Below, one piece after another: positions 1 to 11,500 of a stretch of 64,000 nucleotides of DNA; position 1 is the first letter of the stretch; every line of letters begins with the position of its first letter. The notes below the pieces were generated by a model that ran no database searches, had not been told where the DNA came from, and worked only from the letters and a program-made list of their open reading frames with translations. Both the position numbers and the translations under genes were made by a program. The stretch is taken from NCBI RefSeq assembly GCF_003534205.1, contig NZ_CP011102.1, forward strand, positions 3,112,036 to 3,176,035. The letters run 5' to 3'. This DNA is from Listeria weihenstephanensis (GTDB lineage Bacteria; Bacillota; Bacilli; Lactobacillales; Listeriaceae).

Positions 1-2867
1 TCTTTCGCATATACTTGTTTGCCGCGCGTATTGTAAATCTTGATGGAGGCATACGCGTCTGGGAAGACCCAATGTACTTGCCCAGCATGTTGCGTGATGG
101 TTGCTTGTTCTTTTTGTAAATCTAACGCCATCGTTGCGAAAAGTCGGTCACTGTATCCTTTGAAATCGACTTGGAACTTTTGACCGTCTAGTTCATTTGG
201 ATCTTTCGTTGGTGTCGGGATTTCCGATGTGTCTACTTTTTTAAGTCCGTCCGCCGTCACAAGATATGTTGCTGTTTTATACGTGCTGTAAGTTTCTCCC
301 GTTTCTTCATTCTTCAAGAAAAGGCGTATATCGAATTCTTGGTGCGTTACCGTTATAAAATCACCGACCGCGATGGTTACGTTGTCTTGCGTTGCTGGAA
401 CTGAACCCCGCCCCACGAAATCTTTCTTGAAAATTTCTTTCCCGTTTGCTTTGTTGATTTTGATGGAAGCATATGCGTCTAGGAAATACCAATGAGGTTC
501 GCCGGCGTTTTGGGTAATCGTTGCTTTATTTGTGTCTAGATTGATACGCATATTAGCAAATTCCCTGTCGCTATGGCCCTTCAATTGGAATTGGAACTGC
601 TCACCGCTCAATAGATTTGATGTGTTCTCATTTTTAGGTGTCAGCAGGTCTGCGTATTTCTTTTGATAGGCCGCTTTATCGCTGTCTGTATCTGGCAGGT
701 AAGCGATACCTTTTTTCAACATGCTTTTTAGGATAATATAGTCTTCGTTTTTATATATGGCGTTGTCGTTGATTGTTGCTGCGAAAGTGACTAATTTCGT
801 TTTGTAATTTGCTAGTGCATCTTGTGCTGTAACGCCTGTCACATCACTTGTTAGACCGTATTTCGTTACTTTGAAAACCTGATTTTGCGAGGTGTTTGTG
901 AGCTTAGCTGGTGCTCCGGTAATACCAAACCGATTTGGCTCTGGGTGCATCACTTTGATTGTGTAGCCTGGTTTAATCGCGATTTGAGTTTTCCCAGTTT
1001 CGGTCTTAGCACCGTTTATACTCCGCTTGAAAACAGACTGCCCTAGTTCATTGACTACTTCGATAGCGACATATTCGCCTGCAAAATAAAAATGTGGATC
1101 TGCTTTCGTAACAGCAAAAGTCAGATTTCCTTTTTCAGGATCCACGGATGCTGTAGCAAAAACGTTATCACTTAGGCCTTTAAAAACCAGTTGTTGTGTT
1201 GCGATGTCTGATGTTTGTAGCTCGTTCATTGTGATAGTCGTGCTATTACTAGCGTCTGATACAGCCAAATAATTCGTTGATGGTTCGTATGAGCGCGTGA
1301 TTCCAGTCGGGATGTCTAAAGAATAGATTCCGATTGGCATATTTTTAAGCGTCACGGTTGGCGTTGTAATCTTCACTTCCCGCACAACGTCCGCGCCGTC
1401 CTTGATTTTTAATACCTTCCCTTTTATTTCCGCGAAATCATCGATGGCCAATTGGATATTCATCGTGGTTGTGACCTTGTATTTTTCCAGTTGAGCGTTA
1501 CTTACTAAGCCCCATTTGGTGTCCAAAGCAATGTCTTTTCTCGCTTTTGCCAAATTGTCACCGGAAAAGAGTGATGCTAATGGATAAACAGCTTTGTTTT
1601 CAGAGTAGAGCGCTTCTGTTTTTCCGTTTAGAGACATCGAACCTTGTACTAATTCTAAGTAGGCTGCGAAGTTATAATGACTCGATTCGCCAAAATATTT
1701 ATTCAGTAAATCTAGGAATCGTGGCTTCTCCTCTAGCGTTTTCGCATTTACCGCCGTACGATGTGATTGGTTGAAATGTTGGAACGCTTTGTCTCCTGCC
1801 TTGTCTTTGATGAGCGTCAGAAGATACAGTTTATCGTGCACATTCCAATCGTTTGCCGGTGTTTTGTTCACGTAGACTTGTTTATTAAAAGCGGCTTCTA
1901 CTGCGGCTATATTGCCATTATAAAGCCAGCCGTTATAGTAATCTGCCCCATTCGCCTTTTTTTGCATGGTGTTGGCGTAAATGTTATTCCAAACTTCTCC
2001 TGTCGTAAAGGTTTCATCGTTCATGAACGTACCTTGGTAGCCATGCCCAATTTCATGAAGCCCACCCCAACCTTTTGTTAACCAAAAATCAATGACTGAT
2101 GCGCTTGTGTCCGAGGTGTGATACTGCCCGTAAGATCCCAAGCCGTAGCCGTTTTTATCTGCTTTTGCAAAATAACGATTCGCGATGTTTTTATCTGTCG
2201 CTTTTTGTGGCGTAAAAGATATGCCTGCGAGCTCGTTGTAAGTTTCGAATACACTGTCATAATAGGCTAGTAACGCATCGATGGAAGTGAAGTCTCTCAT
2301 TTTTTTGAGGTACGGCTTGTCTCCTTTTGGCACTAGAATTTGGATGTATTTATTGCCGATTAAACCAAAACTCGCGTTCGTTTCGTCCCATTTTTTGAAA
2401 AAGTCTGCCTCGTTATCGCCTTGATTAAATGTTGGCAATGCCGGAGCCGCATCGCTCACTTTGTATTCGACGATTGGCGGATTCGGATCTGACGTGTATG
2501 TTGTCCTGACAAATGGCACCGAGTCAGTGGTAGCTGTTACTGTTACCCACGAGCTGCCGATTGTTGTGGCACTCTCCTCTAACCGATCTTCATTTAATAG
2601 TTCTAATGTGACGTTCCCTTTGAAATTCGTGTTGACTTGGCGAATCTCAATCGTCTCGTTTTTCGGTAGTACCACGCCTAACCCTTGTTTATCGTGATCC
2701 AATCCCTTCGTAAACCCCTGATTTCTCAGCCACGTCGGATTCTCCAGCGTGTATAGTTTTTTCTCCATTTTTGCTGCTTCTGCTTTTATCCCCATTGTAG
2801 TCGCAATTGTAACTACCGCAAGCAACAAAATAGACATAAAGATCGTTCTGATTTTACGATTCTTCAT
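1..2867 (-). CDS. Secreted M60-type (enhancin/mucinase-like) zinc metalloprotease, C-terminus cut by window edge
   Basis: An open frame runs from an ATG at 2867 to the left window edge, about 955 codons without a stop. A purine-rich AGAGGGAA site precedes the ATG. Residues 1-35 form a signal peptide (KNRK basic start, hydrophobic core, AEAA near the cleavage site). The zinc site HEIGH is at residues 271-275, and Glu291 (in GEVWNN) is the likely third ligand, which is the M60/M60-like HExxH...E layout. Beyond about residue 540 there are at least three copies of a module of roughly 100-180 residues with GxSDxxFAxM and DAYASIKI signatures. These resemble the putative mucin/carbohydrate-binding module found in enhancins. 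M60 enzymes cleave mucin glycoproteins. The protein is predicted to be exported; whether it has a wall anchor lies outside the window. The family call is firm; the substrate is inference. Confidence 0.85.
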   Translation of the reverse strand, partial: MKNRKIRTIFMSILLLAVVTIATTMGIKAEAAKMEKKLYTLENPTWLRNQGFTKGLDHDKQGLGVVLPKNETIEIRQVNTNFKGNVTLELLNEDRLEESATTIGSSWVTVTATTDSVPFVRTTYTSDPNPPIVEYKVSDAAPALPTFNQGDNEADFFKKWDETNASFGLIGNKYIQILVPKGDKPYLKKMRDFTSIDALLAYYDSVFETYNELAGISFTPQKATDKNIANRYFAKADKNGYGLGSYGQYHTSDTSASVIDFWLTKGWGGLHEIGHGYQGTFMNDETFTTGEVWNNIYANTMQKKANGADYYNGWLYNGNIAAVEAAFNKQVYVNKTPANDWNVHDKLYLLTLIKDKAGDKAFQHFNQSHRTAVNAKTLEEKPRFLDLLNKYFGESSHYNFAAYLELVQGSMSLNGKTEALYSENKAVYPLASLFSGDNLAKARKDIALDTKWGLVSNAQLEKYKVTTTMNIQLAIDDFAEIKGKVLKIKDGADVVREVKITTPTVTLKNMPIGIYSLDIPTGITRSYEPSTNYLAVSDASNSTTITMNELQTSDIATQQLVFKGLSDNVFATASVDPEKGNLTFAVTKADPHFYFAGEYVAIEVVNELGQSVFKRSINGAKTETGKTQIAIKPGYTIKVMHPEPNRFGITGAPAKLTNTSQNQVFKVTKYGLTSDVTGVTAQDALANYKTKLVTFAATINDNAIYKNEDYIILKSMLKKGIAYLPDTDSDKAAYQKKYADLLTPKNENTSNLLSGEQFQFQLKGHSDREFANMRINLDTNKATITQNAGEPHWYFLDAYASIKINKANGKEIFKKDFVGRGSVPATQDNVTIAVGDFITVTHQEFDIRLFLKNEETGETYSTYKTATYLVTADGLKKVDTSEIPTPTKDPNELDGQKFQVDFKGYSDRLFATMALDLQKEQATITQHAGQVHWVFPDAYASIKIYNTRGKQVYAK

Positions 2868-3031
2868 TCTTGTTCCCTCTTTTCCCTAAAATTTTGTTTC
2901 AAATTTATTACTTCGAAGCAAAATTGCTTCTTACTTACTATGCTACCATTTATTTCATTATTCAAAATCCCGAAACTATAATAATACTTGCTAGATTTCA
3001 TTTAAATTTGACATTTTTGTGATTGTTTTAA

Positions 3032-5075
<2,044 letters not shown>

Positions 5076-5082
5076 TACATTC

Positions 5083-5121
5083 AAAAACCGTATCCAGCAC
5101 GAAATTAGGATACGGTTTTTT
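5083..5121. terminator. Bidirectional terminator between frmB and the MFS gene
   Basis: AAAAACCGTATCC and GGATACGGTTTTTT form a perfect stem with A- and T-tracts on both sides. It lies between two convergent genes and can serve both. Confidence 0.85.
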
Positions 5122-5123
5122 CA

Positions 5124-6299
5124 TTATGAAGTTTGCCGGATTTTCGCAACATTACTCGTAAACAAGCCAGCCACACAAATCGCGATAAGCACGAAAATAA
5201 ACGCGTTCAGCAGACCAAAATAGTTCGCTAGAAATCCAAGTAACGGAGGTCCTGCAAGCGATGCTCCGTAACCTGCCAGCGTCACCAAACTCACTCGCCT
5301 CACCGCATACTGGCTCTCGTCCCCAGCCGCCGAAATCGTCATTGGGAAACCGAGCGAAGCGCCGAGTCCCCATAAGAAAATCGCGGTAACACACACTACA
5401 ACCGAAATTTTCAGGATGACTAGAAGCAGGCCGATAGCAGCCAAAGCCACCGCGATACGCAGCAGTAAAACCCGGCCATACGTGTCGATTAACTTGCCAC
5501 TCACAAGGCGTCCGCTAATCATTCCTGTCAAGAACACGCCATAAATAACCGTACTAAAACTGTGCGAAACATTGTAGCCATCGACCATCGCAAGCGGAAT
5601 CCAATCGTTCGCAGATCCTTCAACAAACGCGAGGCATAACGCCATAATCGCAAGCGCCACAGTCCGCTTATTCAACCACAATCGCTTGTCTGCGGCAGTA
5701 TCTTCCTTGCTCGCTTTCTTATCCGCCACCGAATCTTTGCCGATCCCCGCCGGTACATAGCGCGTCGCAATCAGCAACGTCGCAAACAACAAACACGCGA
5801 CAATCGTCAAATGCAGACTAACCGATAACCCGAACTTGATGAAAAGAACCCCGACTCCAGCTCCCGCAAGCGTTCCAATACTGAACATCGCGTGCAACAC
5901 TGGCAAAATGGTCTTTTTGATCCGATATTCAATCTCGGTTCCTTCTAAATTCATCGCCACATTACACATCCCAGCGCCCATTCCAAAAATGAACAGCGCT
6001 GCGAAAACCATGATTTGGCTAGCGATCAGCGCCCCTGCCGAAAGCGCGATGAAACCACTGAACATAAAAAACGCACTCGTTATAATCGCGAATCGCCCGC
6101 CACGCGCTCGGACAAATATATTCGAAAGCACGAGCCCTAAAATCGACCCCATCGACAATCCGAGTAAAATAATTCCCATCGTTCCCGTCGACGCATGCAA
6201 GGCATCCCGCAACTCTGGCGTTCGCGAAATCCAACTCGAAAAGCTAAATCCACACGTCGTAAAAATAACTAAAATCGCATAATACCACTTTTTCTCCAT
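5124..6299 (-). CDS. MFS transporter, YbjJ-like
   Basis: This 391-residue major facilitator protein has about 12 hydrophobic segments and a central charged loop near residues 195-210 (DSVADKKASKED). The opening, TCGFSFSSWISRTPELRDAL, is typical of the YbjJ-like MFS group. The start ATG has AGGAG 5 nt upstream. It is the last gene of a four-gene minus-strand operon (ROK-type regulator, small protein, HAD phosphatase, MFS). That context suggests a sugar or sugar-derivative transporter, but the substrate cannot be read from the sequence. Confidence 0.85.
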   Translation of the reverse strand: MEKKWYYAILVIFTTCGFSFSSWISRTPELRDALHASTGTMGIILLGLSMGSILGLVLSNIFVRARGGRFAIITSAFFMFSGFIALSAGALIASQIMVFAALFIFGMGAGMCNVAMNLEGTEIEYRIKKTILPVLHAMFSIGTLAGAGVGVLFIKFGLSVSLHLTIVACLLFATLLIATRYVPAGIGKDSVADKKASKEDTAADKRLWLNKRTVALAIMALCLAFVEGSANDWIPLAMVDGYNVSHSFSTVIYGVFLTGMISGRLVSGKLIDTYGRVLLLRIAVALAAIGLLLVILKISVVVCVTAIFLWGLGASLGFPMTISAAGDESQYAVRRVSLVTLAGYGASLAGPPLLGFLANYFGLLNAFIFVLIAICVAGLFTSNVAKIRQTS

Positions 6300-6322
6300 A
6301 AAAACTCCTTTTTCATCTCCAT

Positions 6323-7123
6323 TTATTGTAACGCTAAAATCTGCTTGATTGTTTGCAGTACGCCGTCCTCGTCATTCGATCTCACAATATAATTCGCCGC
6401 ATCCTTCGTCTCTTGAAAACCATTTCGCATCGCAAAACTATACAATCCAGCCTCCATGAGCTCCAAATCGTTCAGACCATCACCAAATACCATCGTCTCG
6501 TCATGCGTCACACCCAGTATTTCCTGAAGTCGCGCCACCGTTGTTCCTTTGTGAACGCCCACATCCGTAATATCGATCCAAGCCGCCTCCGAAGCGACAA
6601 TATGCGCCTTATCGAAAAACTCCGCCAACTGATCACGCGTGTTAAAACAATCCTCTTTTGCATCATAAACGGTAATTTTAACAAAATCAAGGTCAATATC
6701 GTTAAAATCCGCAACTTTGCGCAACTCCGAATACGAATTTTTCATTTTATTAAATATAGCCTCATCGATCGTATCCTTCACAATCGCGCCCGCCGACGTA
6801 CATGCAATAATCACATAATCCAAACGAATCGCTTCTAGTTTTGCAATAATCGCAAGCCCCATCTCATTTTTAATAAGCGACTCATAAACAAATTCACCAT
6901 TACGCTTAATTCGGGATGCACTATCTCCTAAAATCCATAAATCGCGACTATCCTCTGGGCCAAAAATCTGCTCCACACGATCACATTGCTTGCCAGTACA
7001 TGGCGCGAAAGCCACATTTTTGTCTAACATCAACTGTTTCACCTCACGATAAAGCTCGCGATTGAAATCTCCCTTACTGTTCAAAAACGTTCCATCCATA
7101 TCCGTAATCACTAATTTAATCAT
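6323..7123 (-). CDS. Cof-type HAD-IIB phosphatase
   Basis: This 266-residue haloacid-dehalogenase protein has the nucleophile motif DMDGTFL (residues 8-14), a motif III lysine region and the metal-binding GDGLNDLELM near residue 215. These mark a Cof/IIB sugar-phosphatase type enzyme. Its ATG overlaps the stop of the upstream small gene (ATGA), so translation is coupled, and the MFS gene follows after 23 nt. It probably dephosphorylates a sugar phosphate; the substrate is unknown. Confidence 0.9.
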   Translation of the reverse strand: MIKLVITDMDGTFLNSKGDFNRELYREVKQLMLDKNVAFAPCTGKQCDRVEQIFGPEDSRDLWILGDSASRIKRNGEFVYESLIKNEMGLAIIAKLEAIRLDYVIIACTSAGAIVKDTIDEAIFNKMKNSYSELRKVADFNDIDLDFVKITVYDAKEDCFNTRDQLAEFFDKAHIVASEAAWIDITDVGVHKGTTVARLQEILGVTHDETMVFGDGLNDLELMEAGLYSFAMRNGFQETKDAANYIVRSNDEDGVLQTIKQILALQ

Positions 7124-7380
7124 GCTCCTACCCCCATATTTCGTAATTTTTCTACTAAATCCTTATTTATAATGCTGTACTTAAAACCCGCATCCGCAAA
7201 ACCCACAGTATCAACGCCCTCTACCTCACAAGTCGCTAAAATTCGCCGAATCGGAACAATCGCAAAGTAATCGATATCCCGATTCAGCGCAAACAAGTAC
7301 AAACTATTCGTCGAAAACCACCATTTCACTCGAAATTGCCGCCGAAATTGTTGTTTTTTTACACTCAGCAAATCCCTCAT
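7120..7380 (-). CDS. Small conserved-looking protein of unknown function
   Basis: This 86-residue protein is basic at the N-terminus (VKKQQFRRQFRVKWW) with no clear membrane segment or known motif. The ATG at 7380 is chosen because AAGGAG sits 9 nt upstream; an earlier in-frame ATG at 7410 overlaps the regulator's end and lacks a ribosome site. It is coupled to the HAD gene by a 4-nt overlap and lies 16 nt after the ROK-type regulator. I do not recognise the family. Confidence 0.7.
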   Translation of the reverse strand: MRDLLSVKKQQFRRQFRVKWWFSTNSLYLFALNRDIDYFAIVPIRRILATCEVEGVDTVGFADAGFKYSIINKDLVEKLRNMGVGA

Positions 7381-7396
7381 CGCGCTCAACTCCTTC

Positions 7397-8389
7397 TTAT
7401 TTAAGATCAATAAACGCTACATTCGACATCGCTAGCCACTGCAGCCCCGCCATAACATCCTTATCAAACGAGTCCCCGCAATAAATGTTCGGTTTATTTG
7501 GCTGTTGCTCCAAAATGCCATTTTCTAAAATCAATGTTTCCAGATCAGACTTACTCAAACCTTCCATATGAATCACAAACGTGTGCGGTGCGAGCAGGCT
7601 GTTGTAAATACAAATAATATCTATCAAATTTCGCGCCGATTCCTCAAACGAATTAGGTAATCCCTGCCCAATAAACTGCGGCAAATAACGAATTTCACCA
7701 GCCAAACCTTCCTGTCCTCTAAAAAGATGATTATTGTAGAAAAGACTGGCGCCAGGCATGCTCATCGGCAAATAATAGATGCCAACAACATAGTCCCGAT
7801 TAGGAACATCCATTTCTCTGCAATATCCGACCGTTGCAAGATTCGCGTCATTTTCGACATGGACGGGAATCCCGAACCGCTCTCCGATTTCTGTTTCTAA
7901 ATCCCAACCATTGAGCTCATCGCGCCAACTAACCGCAATTTGGGAGCCGATTTTTTTACCTGGAATCGAAATTGCAATATTTGAGATAGCTATTTTTTGA
8001 TCCAATACTTCTGTAACAACGTCGATAACCCTGCTGATATCAACGACTTCCATAAGGACGTCTCGCGTTATTTTTACGTTACCTTGCATATTCACAACTT
8101 GCGCAACAATATGCAATTTCCCGGCCGTTTCTTGAATAGAAATTAAGAGATAATGCTCAAAATCATAATTAAAATGATAGTGCACAGATGGCCGGCCGAT
8201 CTTGGGATGAATTAATTCTCCACCGATAAACTCTCCAGCCTCCACAAGTTCTTTGACAAGTCCATTGACCGTGACCGTACTTATATCCGATTCACTTGCT
8301 AATTTCGCTTTTGTCGCCGATCCATATTTAAATAAAACAGCTCTTACTTTATTCAAATTCGCCTCTTTTACGACATGCTTATTTTCCAT
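7397..8389 (-). CDS. ROK-family transcriptional regulator
   Basis: This protein of about 330 residues has an N-terminal winged-helix region (around residues 8-60, KAKLASESDISTVTVNGLVK) and a C-terminal ROK sugar-kinase-like domain. The ROK domain has lost its catalytic and zinc motifs: there is no CxCGxxGC. The ATG at 8389 is preferred over an upstream GTG at 8398 because GGTGA sits 5 nt before it. It is the first gene of the small protein/HAD/MFS operon and probably controls it and itself, through the palindrome just downstream of its -10 site. The inducer is unknown. Confidence 0.82.
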   Translation of the reverse strand: MENKHVVKEANLNKVRAVLFKYGSATKAKLASESDISTVTVNGLVKELVEAGEFIGGELIHPKIGRPSVHYHFNYDFEHYLLISIQETAGKLHIVAQVVNMQGNVKITRDVLMEVVDISRVIDVVTEVLDQKIAISNIAISIPGKKIGSQIAVSWRDELNGWDLETEIGERFGIPVHVENDANLATVGYCREMDVPNRDYVVGIYYLPMSMPGASLFYNNHLFRGQEGLAGEIRYLPQFIGQGLPNSFEESARNLIDIICIYNSLLAPHTFVIHMEGLSKSDLETLILENGILEQQPNKPNIYCGDSFDKDVMAGLQWLAMSNVAFIDLK

Positions 8390-8419
8390 CAATTTCACCA
8401 GCTCACGATTTATTTAAAA

Positions 8420-8467
8420 TACTTAATTAAGTACCTTTATTATATAAAAGCAATGCGGAAATGTAAA
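8420..8467 (-). promoter_or_regulatory. Promoter of the ROK-regulator operon with 14-bp palindromic operator
   Basis: On the minus strand, TTTACA (8462-8467), a 17-bp spacer and TATAAT (8439-8444) form a near-consensus sigma-A promoter. Immediately downstream, over the expected transcription start, is the perfect palindrome TACTTAATTAAGTA (8420-8433), a good candidate autoregulatory operator. Confidence 0.75.
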
Positions 8468-8486
8468 GCCTTTCTTTTTAGACACA

Positions 8487-8535
8487 TCAAAAAACTCTCA
8501 CGCATCACAAGAATAAACCTGCAGTGCATGAGAGT
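8487..8535 (-). terminator. Terminator of the LPXTG gene
   Basis: On the minus strand ACTCTCATGCA pairs with TGCGTGAGAGT and is followed by TTTTT, right after the stop codon of the LPXTG gene. Confidence 0.8.
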
Positions 8536-8543
8536 ATATAATC

Positions 8544-11500
8544 TTATTTTTGGCGTCTACTTAAATAGATTCCACTCATTAATATAAGTCCCCAGCCGAG
8601 CCAAATCAGCGTTTCATTTTGCGTGTCACCTGTTGTTGGTAAACTTTGAGTTGCCTCAGGTTTTACCGCTTTAATCGTTGGTAACGCTTGACTACCAACC
8701 GGTGTTACCACTGGATTCCCAACCACTTTCTGCGGCGATCCACCATTTGGCGTTACAACTTCTTGCGGTGTTTCTCCACGAGGAATTTCTTCTTGCGGTG
8801 CCTCTCCACTTGGCGGCTCCACTTCATCCCCTGGCACGTTCGGCGTTGGTAATTCCTCTGGTCCCGCCAAAATTTCATTGCTCACCGCGACATTCACAAA
8901 TTCCTGCTGCGATTTCACGATCGAAAAAGGAAGCGGCGTGGCATCTAATTTGTAACCTTGTGGCGCAGCTGTTTCCACAAAATAATAATCTCCTGGCTCC
9001 AAGTCCGCTATCACAAGCACGCCATTTTTATCCGTCGTCAAATTTGTTTGTATCGCGTTCCCATCCACATCCTTCAAATCAAAAATGGCGCCCGCTAAAT
9101 GTTTCTGTGCATTCACGCTATCCGTTTTAGTCAAAATGACGCCACCTTTTGCCAACTCATTATCCACCGTTTCGTAGTAAAGATTTCGCTCGCTTGTAGC
9201 CTTGGAAATGGTAATCGGAATTACGGTATCCCCACGCACATAATCCGTCGGCGCCTGCGTTTCCACAAGCTTATAGTTCCCCAACGGCAAATTTGCCATC
9301 TCTATCTTTCCTTCAAAATCACTAATAACCCCTGATTTCACAGTATTTCCATCACTATCCTGCAAGTCAAATATCGCACCCGACAACGGCATTTTTGTCG
9401 TATGATCCTGCTTCGTGATAAGCAACGTTCCTAAAATCACTTCGTCCTCCACAGTCACATTCACCGGCGCTTTCTGCTTCTCGCCAATCGTGAAGTCTTG
9501 CGGCTCCGCGTTTATTTTATAGCCTTGTGGCGCAGCTGTTTCCACAAAACTATAATCTCCTGGTTCTAAATCACGCACAACGATTTCGCCATTTTCATCT
9601 GTTTTTAAATCGGTTTGAATGACCTCCGCACCCTTCATCAAGCTAAACGTAGCATCCGCCAAGCGTTCCGTCGTTCCTTTTTCAAATTTGGTCAGTTTTG
9701 CCTCGCCAACAAAAGCTTCATTTTCAACGGTCAAATCCTGATTTTTCGAGTTCACTGTCACTGCAATACCAGCCTCCGAGCTCGCCGATTTGAAGTAACC
9801 AGATGGTGCATTCAGCTCTTTCACCGTATAATCCCCGTAGCGCAAAGAACCGAATAAAATTTCACCAGCTGCATCAGACGTTGCCGTTCGAAGCAACACA
9901 CTACCGTCCTTATTGTACAGGCCGAATTCCGCCCCTGCCAGCGCTCGTTTTGAGTTACCGTCTGCTTTGTGAAGCGTCAAAGCCCCGCGCTCACCCGTTG
10001 CACCGCCCGAACCATCAGAAAACCGGACTTTCACTTCGGTCGCAGTTTGCGTAGGCTCTGTCGTGAGATTATCACCAGTCAGCCCGATCCCATTTTTGAC
10101 AATCTCATCATCCCCCGCGTCAATAAATGTGTCATACTGAACCATATAAGCCGTCGAAATCGTGTCACTAAACGCAATCTCAAACGATTGCTTCCCAGTT
10201 TCGGCGTCACTATGCATCGTAAGCGCGTAATCCTCGCCCTCAACTAACTGCGCACCTTTCGCAAAATAACCACTAGATTCCATTACCGTACCATAAACCT
10301 TGATCGTATCCGGGAGCAAAACTTGATTCGAGCTCGGCGTATCCGTGATTTTCGCGTTCGATATAGTGGACTGCCCTGCATTCACCGTCGCATTCCAATG
10401 AATATTCTCCCCATCTTGCGTCCCCGTTTTACCAACATAACTGCCCCCATTTGGTATCAAGACAAAACCATCCAAATCAGCCACAGACTTAGTCCCATCC
10501 GAAAGCGTCGCCTCGTTCAAATAATACGAAGACACCAACTTTCCGTCCAAACTAGTCTTAAACGTCGCATAATATCCTTCCGAAATACCATTTTTGAACG
10601 TAATCGTCACTGTATTATCATTCGTATCAAGCGTATATTCACTCGGATTTACAACGCCACCATCTGAATAATTATACGCCTCCTTGCCCAGCTCCATTTT
10701 ATGCACTTCAACCGAGTCCGCTACTAACTTCTGATTACTCGGAATCACATCCTTCAAAATTGGCTCTGCAATCGTTAACAAATTATAATTAAAGCCGATT
10801 TTCCACGTTATTTCTTTTTTTTGCGCATCATAGTTTCCAAGTTTAAAACCATTTTTTTGCGTATAATAATCCGGATAGGTCGTCACGGAATCCGTACTTG
10901 TCTTCGTTCCACCGCCAGTGCTACTCCATTCTAAACGCGTATCATTTTTGAAAACCGTCGCATCACCCAGCTGGAAACTCGTATCGTACGTCAACACAAG
11001 CTCATGAGTCATCTGTTTTGCATAACTATTCAAAAGTGTGATCGTAAAACCGTCGCCATCCGCCGTCCATGTATAATCCTCACCAACGACCAGCACAGCA
11101 TTTCCATTATCACGATCCACCAATTTCAGCGTATCATCAAGGAGTTCCAAGCCCCCCGAAGCAAAACTATCCCGAATAACCGCATTATCTAACGCATAAT
11201 TATGCTCATTAATTCGCTGCTCCCACTTCATCGTCTTCGCATGATAATCCGCGTCAACCAAGCGTTTCGTAATATTTTGCGTCGCTGTACTCACCGTCGC
11301 CGTTTTCTCAGGAGAATCAGCCGTCCCAACACGATTCACAACACTACTTACATCCGCATCCGTGTCCACAAGCTCCGTCTCATACGTCACCTGATACGCC
11401 GTTTTCACCCCGTCTGTAAAATGCAAATCAAACCCATTTTGCGTCGCGCTCGACTGCGGAATCACCGAATAATCCGTCGCCGCCAGCACATCACCCTGCG

